This document shows positions 26,881 through 35,113 of a DNA stretch of 64,000 nucleotides, in pieces (within the stretch, counting starts at the first letter, position 1; every line of letters begins with the position of its first letter). Made by a program: the position numbers and the translations under genes. Under the pieces are notes generated by a model. It saw only the letters and a program-made list of their open reading frames with translations. It was not told where the DNA came from and did no database searches. This DNA is from Flavobacterium sp. GTDB lineage: Bacteria; Bacteroidota; Bacteroidia; Flavobacteriales; Flavobacteriaceae. The stretch is from NCBI RefSeq assembly GCF_017744675.1, contig NZ_JAGIAV010000008.1:62001-126000 (forward strand). Direction: 5' to 3'.

Positions 26881-27252
26881 ATGCAACATTATAGAGAAGA
26901 AGAAACCTATAAGATTATCGGAATTTGCATGGAAGTGCATCGAAATCTTGGCCCAGGTTTATTAGAAGTAGTATACAAAGATGCTCTTGAAGTAGAATTT
27001 AAAGAAAATAAAATTCCTTTCGAAAGAGAAAAGGAATATTCAATTGAATATAAAGGAAAAGTGTTACCTCATAAATTTTACGCTGATTTTGTAATTAATG
27101 AAGATATTATTTTAGAGGTAAAAGCTATTAAAGAATTTTCAAGCGAGCATGTTGCACAGATTTTAAATTACATAAAATTATCAAACTCAGAAGTTGGTTT
27201 GTTGGTTAATTTTCAGACAAAATCTCTTCAACATAAAAGATATATTATTTAA
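26881..27252 (+). CDS. GxxExxY protein (PD-(D/E)XK nuclease-like fold)
   Basis: This 123-residue protein carries the eponymous motif GLLEVVY (Gly26, Glu29, Tyr32). It also has the nuclease-like signature Asp69 in YADFVI, then Glu79-x-Lys81 in LEVKA, then QxxxY at Gln93-Tyr97. It therefore retains an apparently complete PD-(D/E)XK catalytic set. The family is common in Bacteroidota and its function is unknown. The gene is enclosed by inverted repeats and interrupts the otherwise conserved miaB to sigma-54-activator junction, which suggests it arrived as a unit. A short AT-rich leader precedes it. Confidence 0.88.
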   Translation: MQHYREEETYKIIGICMEVHRNLGPGLLEVVYKDALEVEFKENKIPFEREKEYSIEYKGKVLPHKFYADFVINEDIILEVKAIKEFSSEHVAQILNYIKLSNSEVGLLVNFQTKSLQHKRYII

Positions 27253-27254
27253 AT

Positions 27255-27295
27255 TTAAAAAAAATCTGTGCTAATCTTTTTAATCTGTGGCAAAA
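27255..27295. repeat. Right terminal inverted repeat of the GxxExxY cassette
   Basis: This arm is the imperfect reverse complement of 26800-26840 (core CTTTTTAATCTGTGGCAAA). It starts just after the GxxExxY stop codon. Confidence 0.8.
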
Positions 27296-27383
27296 CAAAA
27301 AAATATAAGCCAAAGTTTTAAGTTTTGGACAAAGTGCAAAACTTGGAATCTAAAACAAATAAAAACTTGAAACAAAATCTACT

Positions 27384-28643
27384 ATGGAAACAGTTCAAGC
27401 AATAAAACAACGATTTGAGATTATTGGTAATGATCCAAAATTAAATCGTGCTATCGAGAAAGCCATTCAAGTTGCTCCAACTGATATTTCGGTTATGGTA
27501 ACTGGGGAAAGTGGTGTTGGTAAAGAAAACATTCCAAGAATTATACATTCGCTTTCACATAGAAAGCATGGGAAATATATTGCCGTAAACTGCGGTGCAA
27601 TTCCTGAGGGAACAATTGACAGTGAACTTTTCGGACACGAAAAAGGAGCTTTTACAGGCGCAACAAGCACACGTGAAGGTTATTTTGAAGTGGCAGACGG
27701 CGGAACGATATTCCTTGACGAAGTTGGTGAATTGCCATTAACGACTCAGGTTAGATTACTTCGTGTTTTAGAAAACGGTGAATTTATAAAAGTAGGTTCA
27801 TCTCAAGTTCAAAAAACAAATGTTCGTATCGTAGCTGCAACCAACGTGAATTTGTTTAATGCGATCGAAAAAGGTAAGTTCCGTGAAGATTTGTATTATC
27901 GTTTAAGCACGGTTGAAATTACACTGCCGCCTTTACGCGAAAGAAACGAAGACATTCATTTGTTATTCAGAAAATTTGTTGCCGATTTTGCTCATAAATA
28001 TAAAATGCCACCTTTAAGACTGGATGACGATGCTGTTCAGCTTTTACAAAAATTCAGATGGAGCGGTAATATTCGTCAGCTTCGAAATGTGGCTGAACAA
28101 ATTTCTGTTTTAGAAACTAATCGAGATATTAGCTTAGCTACTTTACAATCGTATTTGCCAGCCGAAGGAAGCAATCTGCCATCTGTTATTAGCGACAGCA
28201 AAAAAGAAAGTGACTTTAGCACTGAAAGAGACATTTTGTACAAAGTGCTTTTTGATATGAGAAGCGATCTAAACGATTTGAAAAAACTGACTTTAGAATT
28301 GATGAAAAACGGGACTTCTAAAGTACAAGATATCAATCCGAATTTGATTCAAAAAATATACGGAAATCAGCAAAACGACAGCGAAATTGACTTTGAAGAA
28401 GAGCCAAGAACTGCCGTTGTAACAACTCCTGCTGTTCGTGAAGATAGTTATCAAATGCAAGATGACAATTATTTATTTGCAGAAACCATTGAAGAAGAAG
28501 AGATTTTACGTTTGGAGCAGAAAGAAATTGAAATGATCAAAAAATCATTAGAAAAAAACAAAGGAAAACGTAAGGCTGCCGCAGATGAATTGGGTATTTC
28601 AGAAAGAACTTTATACCGTAAAATCAAACAATTCGATTTATAA
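27384..28643 (+). CDS. Sigma-54 interaction domain transcriptional activator without receiver domain
   Basis: This 419-residue bacterial enhancer-binding protein begins almost directly with the AAA+ domain. Walker A is GESGVGKE (residues 41-48), the sigma-54-contacting loop is GAFTGA (88-93) and Walker B is GGTIFLDE (106-113). A C-terminal Fis-type helix-turn-helix follows (GKRKAAADELGISERTLYRKIKQFDL). There is no N-terminal receiver, GAF or PAS domain, so it is not a classic response regulator. Between AAA+ and HTH lies an acidic linker. It lies upstream of lptE, secG and groESL in a conserved order, and is a candidate regulator of stress or envelope genes. Confidence 0.93.
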   Translation: METVQAIKQRFEIIGNDPKLNRAIEKAIQVAPTDISVMVTGESGVGKENIPRIIHSLSHRKHGKYIAVNCGAIPEGTIDSELFGHEKGAFTGATSTREGYFEVADGGTIFLDEVGELPLTTQVRLLRVLENGEFIKVGSSQVQKTNVRIVAATNVNLFNAIEKGKFREDLYYRLSTVEITLPPLRERNEDIHLLFRKFVADFAHKYKMPPLRLDDDAVQLLQKFRWSGNIRQLRNVAEQISVLETNRDISLATLQSYLPAEGSNLPSVISDSKKESDFSTERDILYKVLFDMRSDLNDLKKLTLELMKNGTSKVQDINPNLIQKIYGNQQNDSEIDFEEEPRTAVVTTPAVREDSYQMQDDNYLFAETIEEEEILRLEQKEIEMIKKSLEKNKGKRKAAADELGISERTLYRKIKQFDL

Positions 28644-28665
28644 AAATAATTAAATTACAATTTCG

Positions 28666-28716
28666 AAATTCCAAATTCCAATTACCTATATTTGGCACAA
28701 TTGGAATTTGGAGTTT
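28666..28716. repeat. Inverted repeat of the AAATTCCAAATTCCAA type
   Basis: Arms 28666-28683 and 28699-28716 are near-perfect inverted copies. The same sequence family occurs at 55182-55221. It lies between the activator gene and lptE, which might be partly attenuated by the hairpin. Confidence 0.7.
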
Positions 28717-28744
28717 AAAAAATCAGGATTTCCTCTTAAATATT

Positions 28745-29263
28745 ATGAAAAAAATATATTCTCTTTTCGCCTTATTAAGCCTTTTTATGCTGAGTGGCTG
28801 TTCTGTTTATAATTTTACGGGAACAGGAAAAATCGATGCCAAAACATTTCAAGTTAACTTCTTTCATAATAATGCAGATTTGATTGAGCCTGGAATCGAT
28901 AGAACTTTTACATTGGCTTTGCAGGATCTGATTATGAATCAAACTAATCTAAACTTAGTAAGTAATGGAGGAGATCTGGTTTACGAAGGAGAAATTACAG
29001 ATTACCGAATAACGCCCATGACGGCAACTGCTGTGGATGCAAATGGTCAAGCAGGAGCAGCTCAAAACCGTTTATCGATTCGTGTTAATGTACGCTTTAC
29101 AAACAAAAAGAAAGAAACAGATAATTTTGAAAAGTCTTTTGAATTCTATTATGATTTCCCTGGAAGAGACTTACCAACAGGATCTGTTTTAAACACCGCT
29201 ATTACAACTATTTTTGAAAGGATTACCCAAGATATCTTTAATCAATCATTGGCAAAATGGTAA
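28745..29263 (+). CDS. lptE: LPS-assembly lipoprotein LptE
   Basis: This 172-residue lipoprotein has the signal/lipobox KIYSLFALLSLFMLSGC-SVYNFTGTG. The Bacteroidota LptE pattern is present: the short start SVYNFTGTGKIDAKTFQVNFFHNNADLIEPGIDRTFTLALQDLI, then GDLVYEGEITDYRITPM and the closing FERITQDIFNQSLAKW. LptE plugs and supports the LptD barrel that inserts lipopolysaccharide in the outer membrane. It is encoded between the sigma-54 activator and secG, as in other members of the phylum. Confidence 0.9.
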   Translation: MKKIYSLFALLSLFMLSGCSVYNFTGTGKIDAKTFQVNFFHNNADLIEPGIDRTFTLALQDLIMNQTNLNLVSNGGDLVYEGEITDYRITPMTATAVDANGQAGAAQNRLSIRVNVRFTNKKKETDNFEKSFEFYYDFPGRDLPTGSVLNTAITTIFERITQDIFNQSLAKW

Positions 29264-29295
29264 TGCAACTTGTTGAATCGTTTAATCGCAAAACC

Positions 29296-29311
29296 GTTTA
29301 ATCGATTAAAC
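29296..29311. repeat. Perfect palindrome GTTTAATCGATTAAAC
   Basis: A 16-bp perfect palindrome lies in the lptE to TPR-protein spacer. Related words (ATCGTTTAATCG, CCGATTAAAC) flank it at 29276-29350, so the spacer is a small repeat patch. Confidence 0.8.
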
Positions 29312-29364
29312 AACCAAACAAATAAACTATTAAACAATTAACCGATTAAACAAAAAAACAAATA

Positions 29365-31113
29365 ATGAACGTTAGCGATTATACCTACTTAATGAACAAA
29401 CCCGATGCTATTACAGAAAAGCAGGCAGACGCATTAGGAAGTGTTTTGAATGAATTTCCATATTTTCAAAGTGCACGCGCATTGCGATTAAAAGGACTTT
29501 ACAATCAAAACAGTTTTAAGTATAATTATGCCTTGAAAGTTACAGCAGCATACACATCTGATCGTTCTGTTTTATTTGATTTTATAACTTCTGAGGCTTT
29601 CACCTCTATTCAAAATGATTTTTACGAACAGAAACTGAGAGATCTTCTAGAAATTACTGTTTTTGATAGCGAAATTATTTCGCCAGAACAAATTCAAAAA
29701 GCAATTGAAATAAAAACAGACGTTGAAGAACAGCCTGTTTTAGACACCAATAAAGAGGTTCAAACTTCTTCTGTCGAAAGTCCTTCAGTTGTCCAACCCA
29801 TAAAAGTTGAAGATTCTATACAAATTGAAGATTTTGTAAAAGTAGAAGAACTAAAAACTCAAGAGCCTGCAATTATTGAAGAGCCTAAAAAATTTCCAGA
29901 AATAGATCCTTCTATTTTCTTGGCAATAAAAGAAGCTCAAACGGTAACTTTTGAAAAGTCAATAGCAAAGGAAGAATCAAAACCGCTTCCTGAGATAGAC
30001 CCGTCTATTTTTCTGGCCATAAAAGAGGCACAAACTATAACTTTTGAAAAACCAATAATAGAAGAAACAGAACAGGAAATTGAATCTGTTGAATCTAATA
30101 ATTCGGAAGAGGCAAAAGAAACTGAAATGATTTCGTCTTCAGAATCTGTACAGACAGAAGAACCAAAAATTGATCGTATAGAAAATTCAATTCTAAGTTC
30201 TATAAAAGTTTCTGAAACACTTTCGGCACCAGAACCAATAAAAGTAGATGAACCTAAAAATGAGCGTATAGAAAACTCTATTTTAAGTTCGATTAAAGAA
30301 GCGGAAGCTGCAAATGCAGAACAGCCTATAGAAACGGAAGAAATCAAGGCCGATTCTATTATAGAAGAAGCTGTTGCAGAAGAACCTGTTTTAAGTTCGG
30401 TTGAAGAAGAGGAAGATGATAGTGTTATTGAAGAAATGATCATTCCAGAATTTAAAATGAATACTGTTGAACGATCTATTCTTTCTTCAATAAGAGAAGC
30501 TGAAACGAAAACATCTGAAGAACCGAAAGAAGAGATTCAAGAAGTTCTACAATCTGAAGACAAAGAAGAAGAGGAAATCATAGAGGAAAATGAAGAGTCG
30601 ATTGAAGAGATAATCGAAGAAGAAGAGCCTAATGAACCTGCCAAAACAGCAGCAGAACATTTAGAAATCGGAAAACCTTTGGATTTTTCTCTTAGCGAAA
30701 AACACTCTTTTCAAGAATGGTTGCAATTATCTAGAACAGAACCTATTGACCGTTCAAATGAAATGTCTCCAGAAGAAAAAGCTGAAAAAGAGGCTGCCGA
30801 AAAAGCAAAACTAGAAGAAGAGAGACTAAAAAAAGCTGAAATTATCGATAAGTTTATCGAAAATAATCCGAAAATCTCTCCAATAAAACCTGGAAGCAAT
30901 GCTCCAGCAGTACAAATCGAAAGCGGTTCAGAGGACAATTCATACCTAATGACAGAGACTTTGGCTAGAGTTTATCTGGAACAAAAGAAATATACAAAGG
31001 CAATTCAGGCATATGAAATATTAATTTTGAAATATCCAGAAAAAATTACTTTCTTTGCAGACCGCATATCGGATATAAAGATTTTACAACAAAATAACAA
31101 TAACAATAATTAA
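29365..31113 (+). CDS. Acidic repeat protein with C-terminal TPR
   Basis: This 582-residue protein has no signal peptide. Residues 1-110 are an ordered helical N-domain (MNVSDYTYLMNKPDAITEKQADALGSVLNEFPYFQSARALRLKGL). Residues about 120-430 are very rich in Glu and carry five diverged copies of a short module: IDPSIFLAIKEAQT near 178 and 209, RIENSILSSIK near 270 and 300, and VERSILSSIREAE near 367. The C-terminus has a tetratricopeptide-like pair (TETLARVYLEQKKYTKAIQAYEILILKYPEK). The N-domain and TPR arrangement occurs in this position in other Bacteroidota. I infer a scaffold role; function is unknown. The secG start lies three bases after the stop. Confidence 0.8.
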   Translation: MNVSDYTYLMNKPDAITEKQADALGSVLNEFPYFQSARALRLKGLYNQNSFKYNYALKVTAAYTSDRSVLFDFITSEAFTSIQNDFYEQKLRDLLEITVFDSEIISPEQIQKAIEIKTDVEEQPVLDTNKEVQTSSVESPSVVQPIKVEDSIQIEDFVKVEELKTQEPAIIEEPKKFPEIDPSIFLAIKEAQTVTFEKSIAKEESKPLPEIDPSIFLAIKEAQTITFEKPIIEETEQEIESVESNNSEEAKETEMISSSESVQTEEPKIDRIENSILSSIKVSETLSAPEPIKVDEPKNERIENSILSSIKEAEAANAEQPIETEEIKADSIIEEAVAEEPVLSSVEEEEDDSVIEEMIIPEFKMNTVERSILSSIREAETKTSEEPKEEIQEVLQSEDKEEEEIIEENEESIEEIIEEEEPNEPAKTAAEHLEIGKPLDFSLSEKHSFQEWLQLSRTEPIDRSNEMSPEEKAEKEAAEKAKLEEERLKKAEIIDKFIENNPKISPIKPGSNAPAVQIESGSEDNSYLMTETLARVYLEQKKYTKAIQAYEILILKYPEKITFFADRISDIKILQQNNNNNN

Positions 31114-31116
31114 GTA

Positions 31117-31458
31117 ATGAGCACATTTTCAATTTTTTTAGTTTTAATTACAATAGTTTGTTTTCTATTGATCATAGTTATCATGGTACAAAACCCTAAA
31201 GGAGGCGGATTGTCTTCTACTATCAGCGGAACGCAAATGTTAGGTGGAGTACAAAAAACAACTGACTTTTTAGATAAAAGTACTTGGACTTTGGCTACTG
31301 TTTTAATTGTGCTAATTTTACTTTCAAGCTTAAGCTTCTCTGGATCTTTAAGTGATACAGAATCTAAAATCATTGACAAAACTGAAGCTCCTGTAAATGC
31401 ACCAGCAGCTCCAGCTCAAGGAACTACTCCTGCTCCAGCAGCACCAGCTACTAAATAA
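31117..31458 (+). CDS. secG: Preprotein translocase subunit SecG
   Basis: This 113-residue two-helix membrane protein begins STFSIFLVLITIVCFLLIIVIMVQNPKGGGLSSTISGTQMLGGVQKTTDFLDKSTW, where VQNPKGGGLSS and the second helix (LATVLIVLILLSSLSFSG) are diagnostic of SecG. SecG assists SecYE during SecA-driven export. The C-terminal tail is Ala/Pro-rich (APAAPAQGTTPAPAAPA), a low-complexity extension. It is immediately followed by a terminator. Confidence 0.95.
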   Translation: MSTFSIFLVLITIVCFLLIIVIMVQNPKGGGLSSTISGTQMLGGVQKTTDFLDKSTWTLATVLIVLILLSSLSFSGSLSDTESKIIDKTEAPVNAPAAPAQGTTPAPAAPATK

Positions 31459-31480
31459 TTTTAGCTCTATATAAAAATGT

Positions 31481-31512
31481 AATGCCAGCCTGTCAAAGCT
31501 GGCATTTTTTTT
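31481..31512 (+). terminator. Terminator after secG
   Basis: AATGCCAGC and GCTGGCATT pair around a short loop and are followed by eight T residues. This ends the unit upstream of groES. Confidence 0.85.
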
Positions 31513-31521
31513 AGGAAAAAA

Positions 31522-31555
31522 TGTCAGTTTTTCTATGATGGCACAATTTCTGAAA
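31522..31555 (+). promoter_or_regulatory. Possible heat-shock promoter/operator of groESL
   Basis: TGTCA (31522-31526) and TGGCAC (31539-31544) precede groES. TGGCAC resembles a sigma-54 -24 element, but the matching -12 element (consensus TTGC) reads CTGA, so the assignment is weak. No CIRCE element (TTAGCACTC inverted repeat) is visible. Confidence 0.3.
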
Positions 31556-31601
31556 GTTAATAGAACAGAAAAAAAACGTATAACTTATTAAATATAAAAT
31601 C

Positions 31602-31877
31602 ATGGCTTTAAACATTAAACCGCTTTCAGACCGCGTACTTATTGAACCTGTTGCAGCTGAAACTAAAACTGCCTCAGGTATTTTTATTCCGGATACTGCC
31701 AAAGAAAAACCACAAAAAGGAACTGTCGTTGCAGTAGGAAATGGAACTAAAGATCACACTATGACTGTAAAAGTTGGAGACACTGTTCTTTATGGTAAAT
31801 ATGCAGGAACAGAGCTAAAACTTGAAGGAACTGATTATTTAATTATGCGCGAAGATGATATTTTAGCGATTATCTAA
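31602..31877 (+). CDS. groES: Co-chaperonin GroES
   Basis: This 91-residue Cpn10 has the canonical N-terminus IKPLSDRVLIEPVAAETKTASGIFIPDTAKEKPQKGTVVAVG, including the mobile loop that contacts GroEL (around residues 22-33), and the ending EGTDYLIMREDDILAII. The heptamer caps the GroEL cage. It precedes groEL by 74 bp. Confidence 0.98.
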   Translation: MALNIKPLSDRVLIEPVAAETKTASGIFIPDTAKEKPQKGTVVAVGNGTKDHTMTVKVGDTVLYGKYAGTELKLEGTDYLIMREDDILAII

Positions 31878-31951
31878 AACAATGTTATTAAGTACTGAAT
31901 TAAGAATTTCATTTAACTTGAAACAAATCAAACTTTAAACAAAAAATTAAA

Positions 31952-33583
31952 ATGGCAAAAGATATAAAATTTGATATTGAAGCACGTGACGGTTTAAAAC
32001 GTGGTGTTGATGCATTAGCAAATGCTGTAAAAGTAACTCTTGGACCAAAAGGTCGTAACGTAATTATCGGAAAATCATTTGGTGGACCAACTGTTACTAA
32101 AGATGGTGTTTCTGTTGCAAAAGAAATCGAATTAAAAGACGCATTAGAAAATATGGGTGCGCAAATGGTGAAAGAAGTTGCTTCTAAAACCAATGATTTA
32201 GCTGGAGACGGAACTACAACGGCTACAGTATTAGCTCAAGCTATCGTAAAAGAAGGTTTGAAAAACGTAGCAGCTGGAGCAAATCCAATGGACTTGAAAC
32301 GTGGTATCGACAAAGCTGTTGAAACTATCGTAGCTGACCTTGCAAAACAAGCTAAAGTGGTTGGAAGCGATTCTGACAAAATCCAGCAAATTGCTTCTAT
32401 CTCTGCTAACAATGACGAAGTTATTGGTGAATTAATCGCTACCGCTTTTGCTAAAGTTGGAAAAGAAGGTGTTATCACTGTAGAAGAAGCTAAAGGAACT
32501 GACACTTTTGTTGACGTTGTTGAAGGAATGCAGTTTGACAGAGGATATCTTTCTCCTTACTTTGTAACAAATCCAGAGAAAATGGAAGTTGAATTAGACT
32601 CTCCATACATCTTATTATACGACAAAAAAGTATCTTCTTTAAAAGAATTACTTCCAGTTTTAGAGCCCGTGGCACAATCAGGAAAACCATTATTGATTAT
32701 TGCTGAGGATGTTGACGGTGAAGCACTTTCTACTTTAGTAGTAAACAAATTAAGAGGTGCTCTTAAAATTGCTGCTGTAAAAGCTCCAGGTTTTGGAGAC
32801 AGAAGAAAAGCAATGTTAGAAGATATCGCAATCTTAACTGGCGGAACTGTAATTTCTGAAGAAAGAGGTTATACTCTAGAAAATACAACTATCGAAATGT
32901 TAGGAAACGCAAAAAGAGTTTCTATCGATAAAGACAATACAACTATCGTAAGCGGTGCTGGTGAAGCAGATATCATCAAAAACCGTGTGAACCAAATTAA
33001 AGGTCAGATGGAAACTACTACATCTGATTACGATAAAGAAAAATTACAAGAGCGTTTGGCTAAATTAGCTGGAGGTGTTGCAGTTCTTTATGTTGGTGCA
33101 GCTTCTGAAGTTGAAATGAAAGAGAAAAAAGACAGAGTAGATGACGCTTTACACGCAACTCGTGCTGCTGTAGAAGAAGGAATCGTTGCTGGTGGTGGTG
33201 TAGCGCTATTAAGAGCTAAAATTGCTTTAGCTGACTTAAAAGCTGACAACGCTGATGAGGCAACTGGAATCCAAATCGTTTCTCGCGCTGTTGAAGCTCC
33301 ATTAAGAACTATCGTTGAAAACGCTGGCCTTGAAGGTTCTGTTGTTGTGGCTAAAGTTTCTGAAGGAAAAGGTGATTTTGGATACAACGCAAAAACTGAC
33401 GAATATGTAGACATGCTAACTGCTGGAATTATCGATCCTAAAAAAGTAACTCGTGTAGCTCTTGAAAATGCTGCATCTGTTTCTGGAATGATCTTAACTA
33501 CAGAATGTGCATTAATTGATATTAAAGAAGAAAACGCTGGAGGCGGAATGCCAATGGGTGGCGGAATGCCAGGAATGATGTAA
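31952..33583 (+). CDS. groEL: Chaperonin GroEL
   Basis: This 543-residue Cpn60 forms the 14-mer folding chamber. The ATP-binding LGPKGRNVIIG (about residues 30-40) and DGTTTATVLAQ (87-97) are present, as are the apical-domain region and the C-terminal Gly-Met tail (GGGMPMGGGMPGMM) that protrudes into the cavity. The length is normal. It forms an operon with groES that ends at the terminator at 33605. Confidence 0.98.
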   Translation: MAKDIKFDIEARDGLKRGVDALANAVKVTLGPKGRNVIIGKSFGGPTVTKDGVSVAKEIELKDALENMGAQMVKEVASKTNDLAGDGTTTATVLAQAIVKEGLKNVAAGANPMDLKRGIDKAVETIVADLAKQAKVVGSDSDKIQQIASISANNDEVIGELIATAFAKVGKEGVITVEEAKGTDTFVDVVEGMQFDRGYLSPYFVTNPEKMEVELDSPYILLYDKKVSSLKELLPVLEPVAQSGKPLLIIAEDVDGEALSTLVVNKLRGALKIAAVKAPGFGDRRKAMLEDIAILTGGTVISEERGYTLENTTIEMLGNAKRVSIDKDNTTIVSGAGEADIIKNRVNQIKGQMETTTSDYDKEKLQERLAKLAGGVAVLYVGAASEVEMKEKKDRVDDALHATRAAVEEGIVAGGGVALLRAKIALADLKADNADEATGIQIVSRAVEAPLRTIVENAGLEGSVVVAKVSEGKGDFGYNAKTDEYVDMLTAGIIDPKKVTRVALENAASVSGMILTTECALIDIKEENAGGGMPMGGGMPGMM

Positions 33584-33604
33584 TTCATTCTCTTCTTAAA
33601 ACTT

Positions 33605-33638
33605 AAAAGCGCTGGATTTTTATCTGGCGCTTTTTTTT
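33605..33638 (+). terminator. Terminator after groEL
   Basis: AAAAGCGC/GCGCTTTT with inner pairs around GATTTTTATC is followed by a T run. Confidence 0.75.
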
Positions 33639-33640
33639 GT

Positions 33641-33762
33641 TTGCCACAGATTAAAAGAATTAGAAAAGATTCTTTTGCCACGAATTACACCAATTTTCAC
33701 TAATTTTTTTCACCCTCAATAGAAAAAGCAATTCGCGGAAATTGGTGTAATTCGTGGCAACC
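33641..33762. repeat. Coding-free inverted-repeat element related to the GxxExxY ends
   Basis: The first 24 bases match the GxxExxY left repeat (core TTGCCACAGATTAAAAG). They are followed by a second inverted pair, TTGCCACGAATTACACCAAT at about 33676-33696 and its reverse complement at 33741-33760. The loop is about 45 bp and holds no ORF. This looks like a short MITE-like derivative or a nested insertion. Confidence 0.7.
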
Positions 33763-33807
33763 TTTTTTATTTAACATTCTCTTTTTCTTTAAAAAACATG
33801 TTATCTC

Positions 33808-33815
33808 TACCTTTG
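33808..33815 (+). promoter_or_regulatory. Putative -7 element of the phosphodiesterase gene
   Basis: TACCTTTG is a perfect TAnnTTTG 23 bp before the start codon. A weak TTT lies about 17 bp further upstream. Confidence 0.45.
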
Positions 33816-33837
33816 TATTTCTATTTAAAATTGCAAA

Positions 33838-35034
33838 ATGAGAAAATTCACCACTCACCTTTTATCTTTTACATTCTTACTTCTTACAACTTTTTTACAA
33901 GCTCAAAGTAAAGACAATTATGTTGTTCTAATTTCTATGGATGGATTTCGTTGGGATTACGGAAAGCAATTCAATCTTCCGAATCTGAAACAAATTGAAA
34001 AAGAAGGCGTTCATGCCAAATCAATGAAACCATCTTATCCAAGTAAAACTTTTCCAAATCATTACTCGATTGTAACGGGACTTTACCCAGATCATCACGG
34101 AATCATTAATAATACTTTTTACGACACTTCTTTAAACCAATCTTTTTCATTATCAAGCGATACTAAAAATGATTCTCGTTTTTATGGCGGAAATCCGATT
34201 TGGAATTTAGCCGAACAACAAGGTGTAAAAACCGCTTCTTTCTTTTGGCCAGGTTCTGATATCGATAAAAGAAATCCAAGCTACTTCAAAAATTATGATA
34301 GCAAAGTTCCATACGGAGCTAGAATCGATACGGTTCTGAAATGGTTACAGCTTCCTGAAAAACAGAGACCACATTTGGTTACGCTGTATTTTGACGAACC
34401 CGATCATACAGGACATAATTTTGGTCCGCTTTCCCCTGAAACCAGAAAAACGGTAATTAAAATGGACTCAATTATGGGTGAAATCTCTAGACGATTAGAT
34501 CAATTGCCTATCGGAAAACAAATCAATTTAATTATTGTCTCAGATCACGGCATGGCCAATATCAGCAATGATAAAAAAGTAGCGATTCTAGATTATTTAA
34601 AACCAGAATGGTTAGGCTATAAAGATGTTATCAATCCTATTATGAGTATACAGGCAAACCCTGGTTATCAGGATTCTATTGCCAATGCCCTCAAAAAAGT
34701 TCCGCACATTAAATTCTGGAAAGCAACTGAAGTTCCGAAAAGACTTCATTATGGAACGAATCCTAGAGTACATGATTTTGTTATTGAAGCCCAAAAAGGA
34801 TGGAGTCTGGTAAGTAAGGCGAGCACACATATAAACGGCGGAACTCACGGATATGATAATAACGAAAAAGATATGCACGCCATCTTCTATGCAAAAGGCC
34901 CAGCTTTTAAAGTAAACAAAAAGGTAAAAACATTTCAGAATGTTTCTGTTTATCCTTTAATTGCTCATATTTTAGGCCTTCAAATTGGAGAAATTGATGG
35001 AAAATTGAGTGATGTGCAATCAACACTTAGATAA
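33838..35034 (+). CDS. Ectonucleotide pyrophosphatase/phosphodiesterase-like (alkaline phosphatase superfamily)
   Basis: This 398-residue exported enzyme has a signal peptide (MRKFTTHLLSFTFLLLTTFLQAQ). Motifs of the ENPP branch are visible. VVLISMDGFRWDY holds the first metal Asp and SYPSKTFPNHYSIVTGLYPDHHGIINN holds the catalytic Thr in KTFPNH. YFDEPDHTGHNFGP and IVSDHGMA supply the Asp and His ligands, and HGYDN near the C-terminus supplies the last His. It hydrolyses nucleotide or phospholipid phosphodiesters with two zinc ions in the periplasm. Bacterial homologues resemble Xanthomonas NPP. It stands alone. Confidence 0.92.
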   Translation: MRKFTTHLLSFTFLLLTTFLQAQSKDNYVVLISMDGFRWDYGKQFNLPNLKQIEKEGVHAKSMKPSYPSKTFPNHYSIVTGLYPDHHGIINNTFYDTSLNQSFSLSSDTKNDSRFYGGNPIWNLAEQQGVKTASFFWPGSDIDKRNPSYFKNYDSKVPYGARIDTVLKWLQLPEKQRPHLVTLYFDEPDHTGHNFGPLSPETRKTVIKMDSIMGEISRRLDQLPIGKQINLIIVSDHGMANISNDKKVAILDYLKPEWLGYKDVINPIMSIQANPGYQDSIANALKKVPHIKFWKATEVPKRLHYGTNPRVHDFVIEAQKGWSLVSKASTHINGGTHGYDNNEKDMHAIFYAKGPAFKVNKKVKTFQNVSVYPLIAHILGLQIGEIDGKLSDVQSTLR

Positions 35035-35090
35035 TGTGGCAATTAGATAATATGGCAATTAGGAAATTTGTCAATCAGATAATTCTCCTT
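35035..35090. repeat. Outer left arm of palindrome island
   Basis: Degenerate units built on TGGCAATTAGATAAT and TTGTCAATCAGATAAT. The arm at 35054-35083 is an inverted copy of 35385-35415 with two or three mismatches. Confidence 0.65.
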
Positions 35091-35113
35091 GTGACTAACA
35101 TTATTAAAATGAC

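Noticed and set aside
29937..30443. 168-aa minus-strand ORF rich in serine
   Set aside because: It is the shadow of the glutamate-rich repeat region of the plus-strand TPR protein; codons GAA and GAG read as Ser/Phe on the other strand.
31540..31601. CIRCE operator of HrcA
   Set aside because: The TTAGCACTC-N9-GAGTGCTAA repeat is absent upstream of groES.
33088..33681. 197-aa minus-strand ORF inside groEL
   Set aside because: groEL is certain on the plus strand; this frame has no start context and ends in an intergenic repeat.
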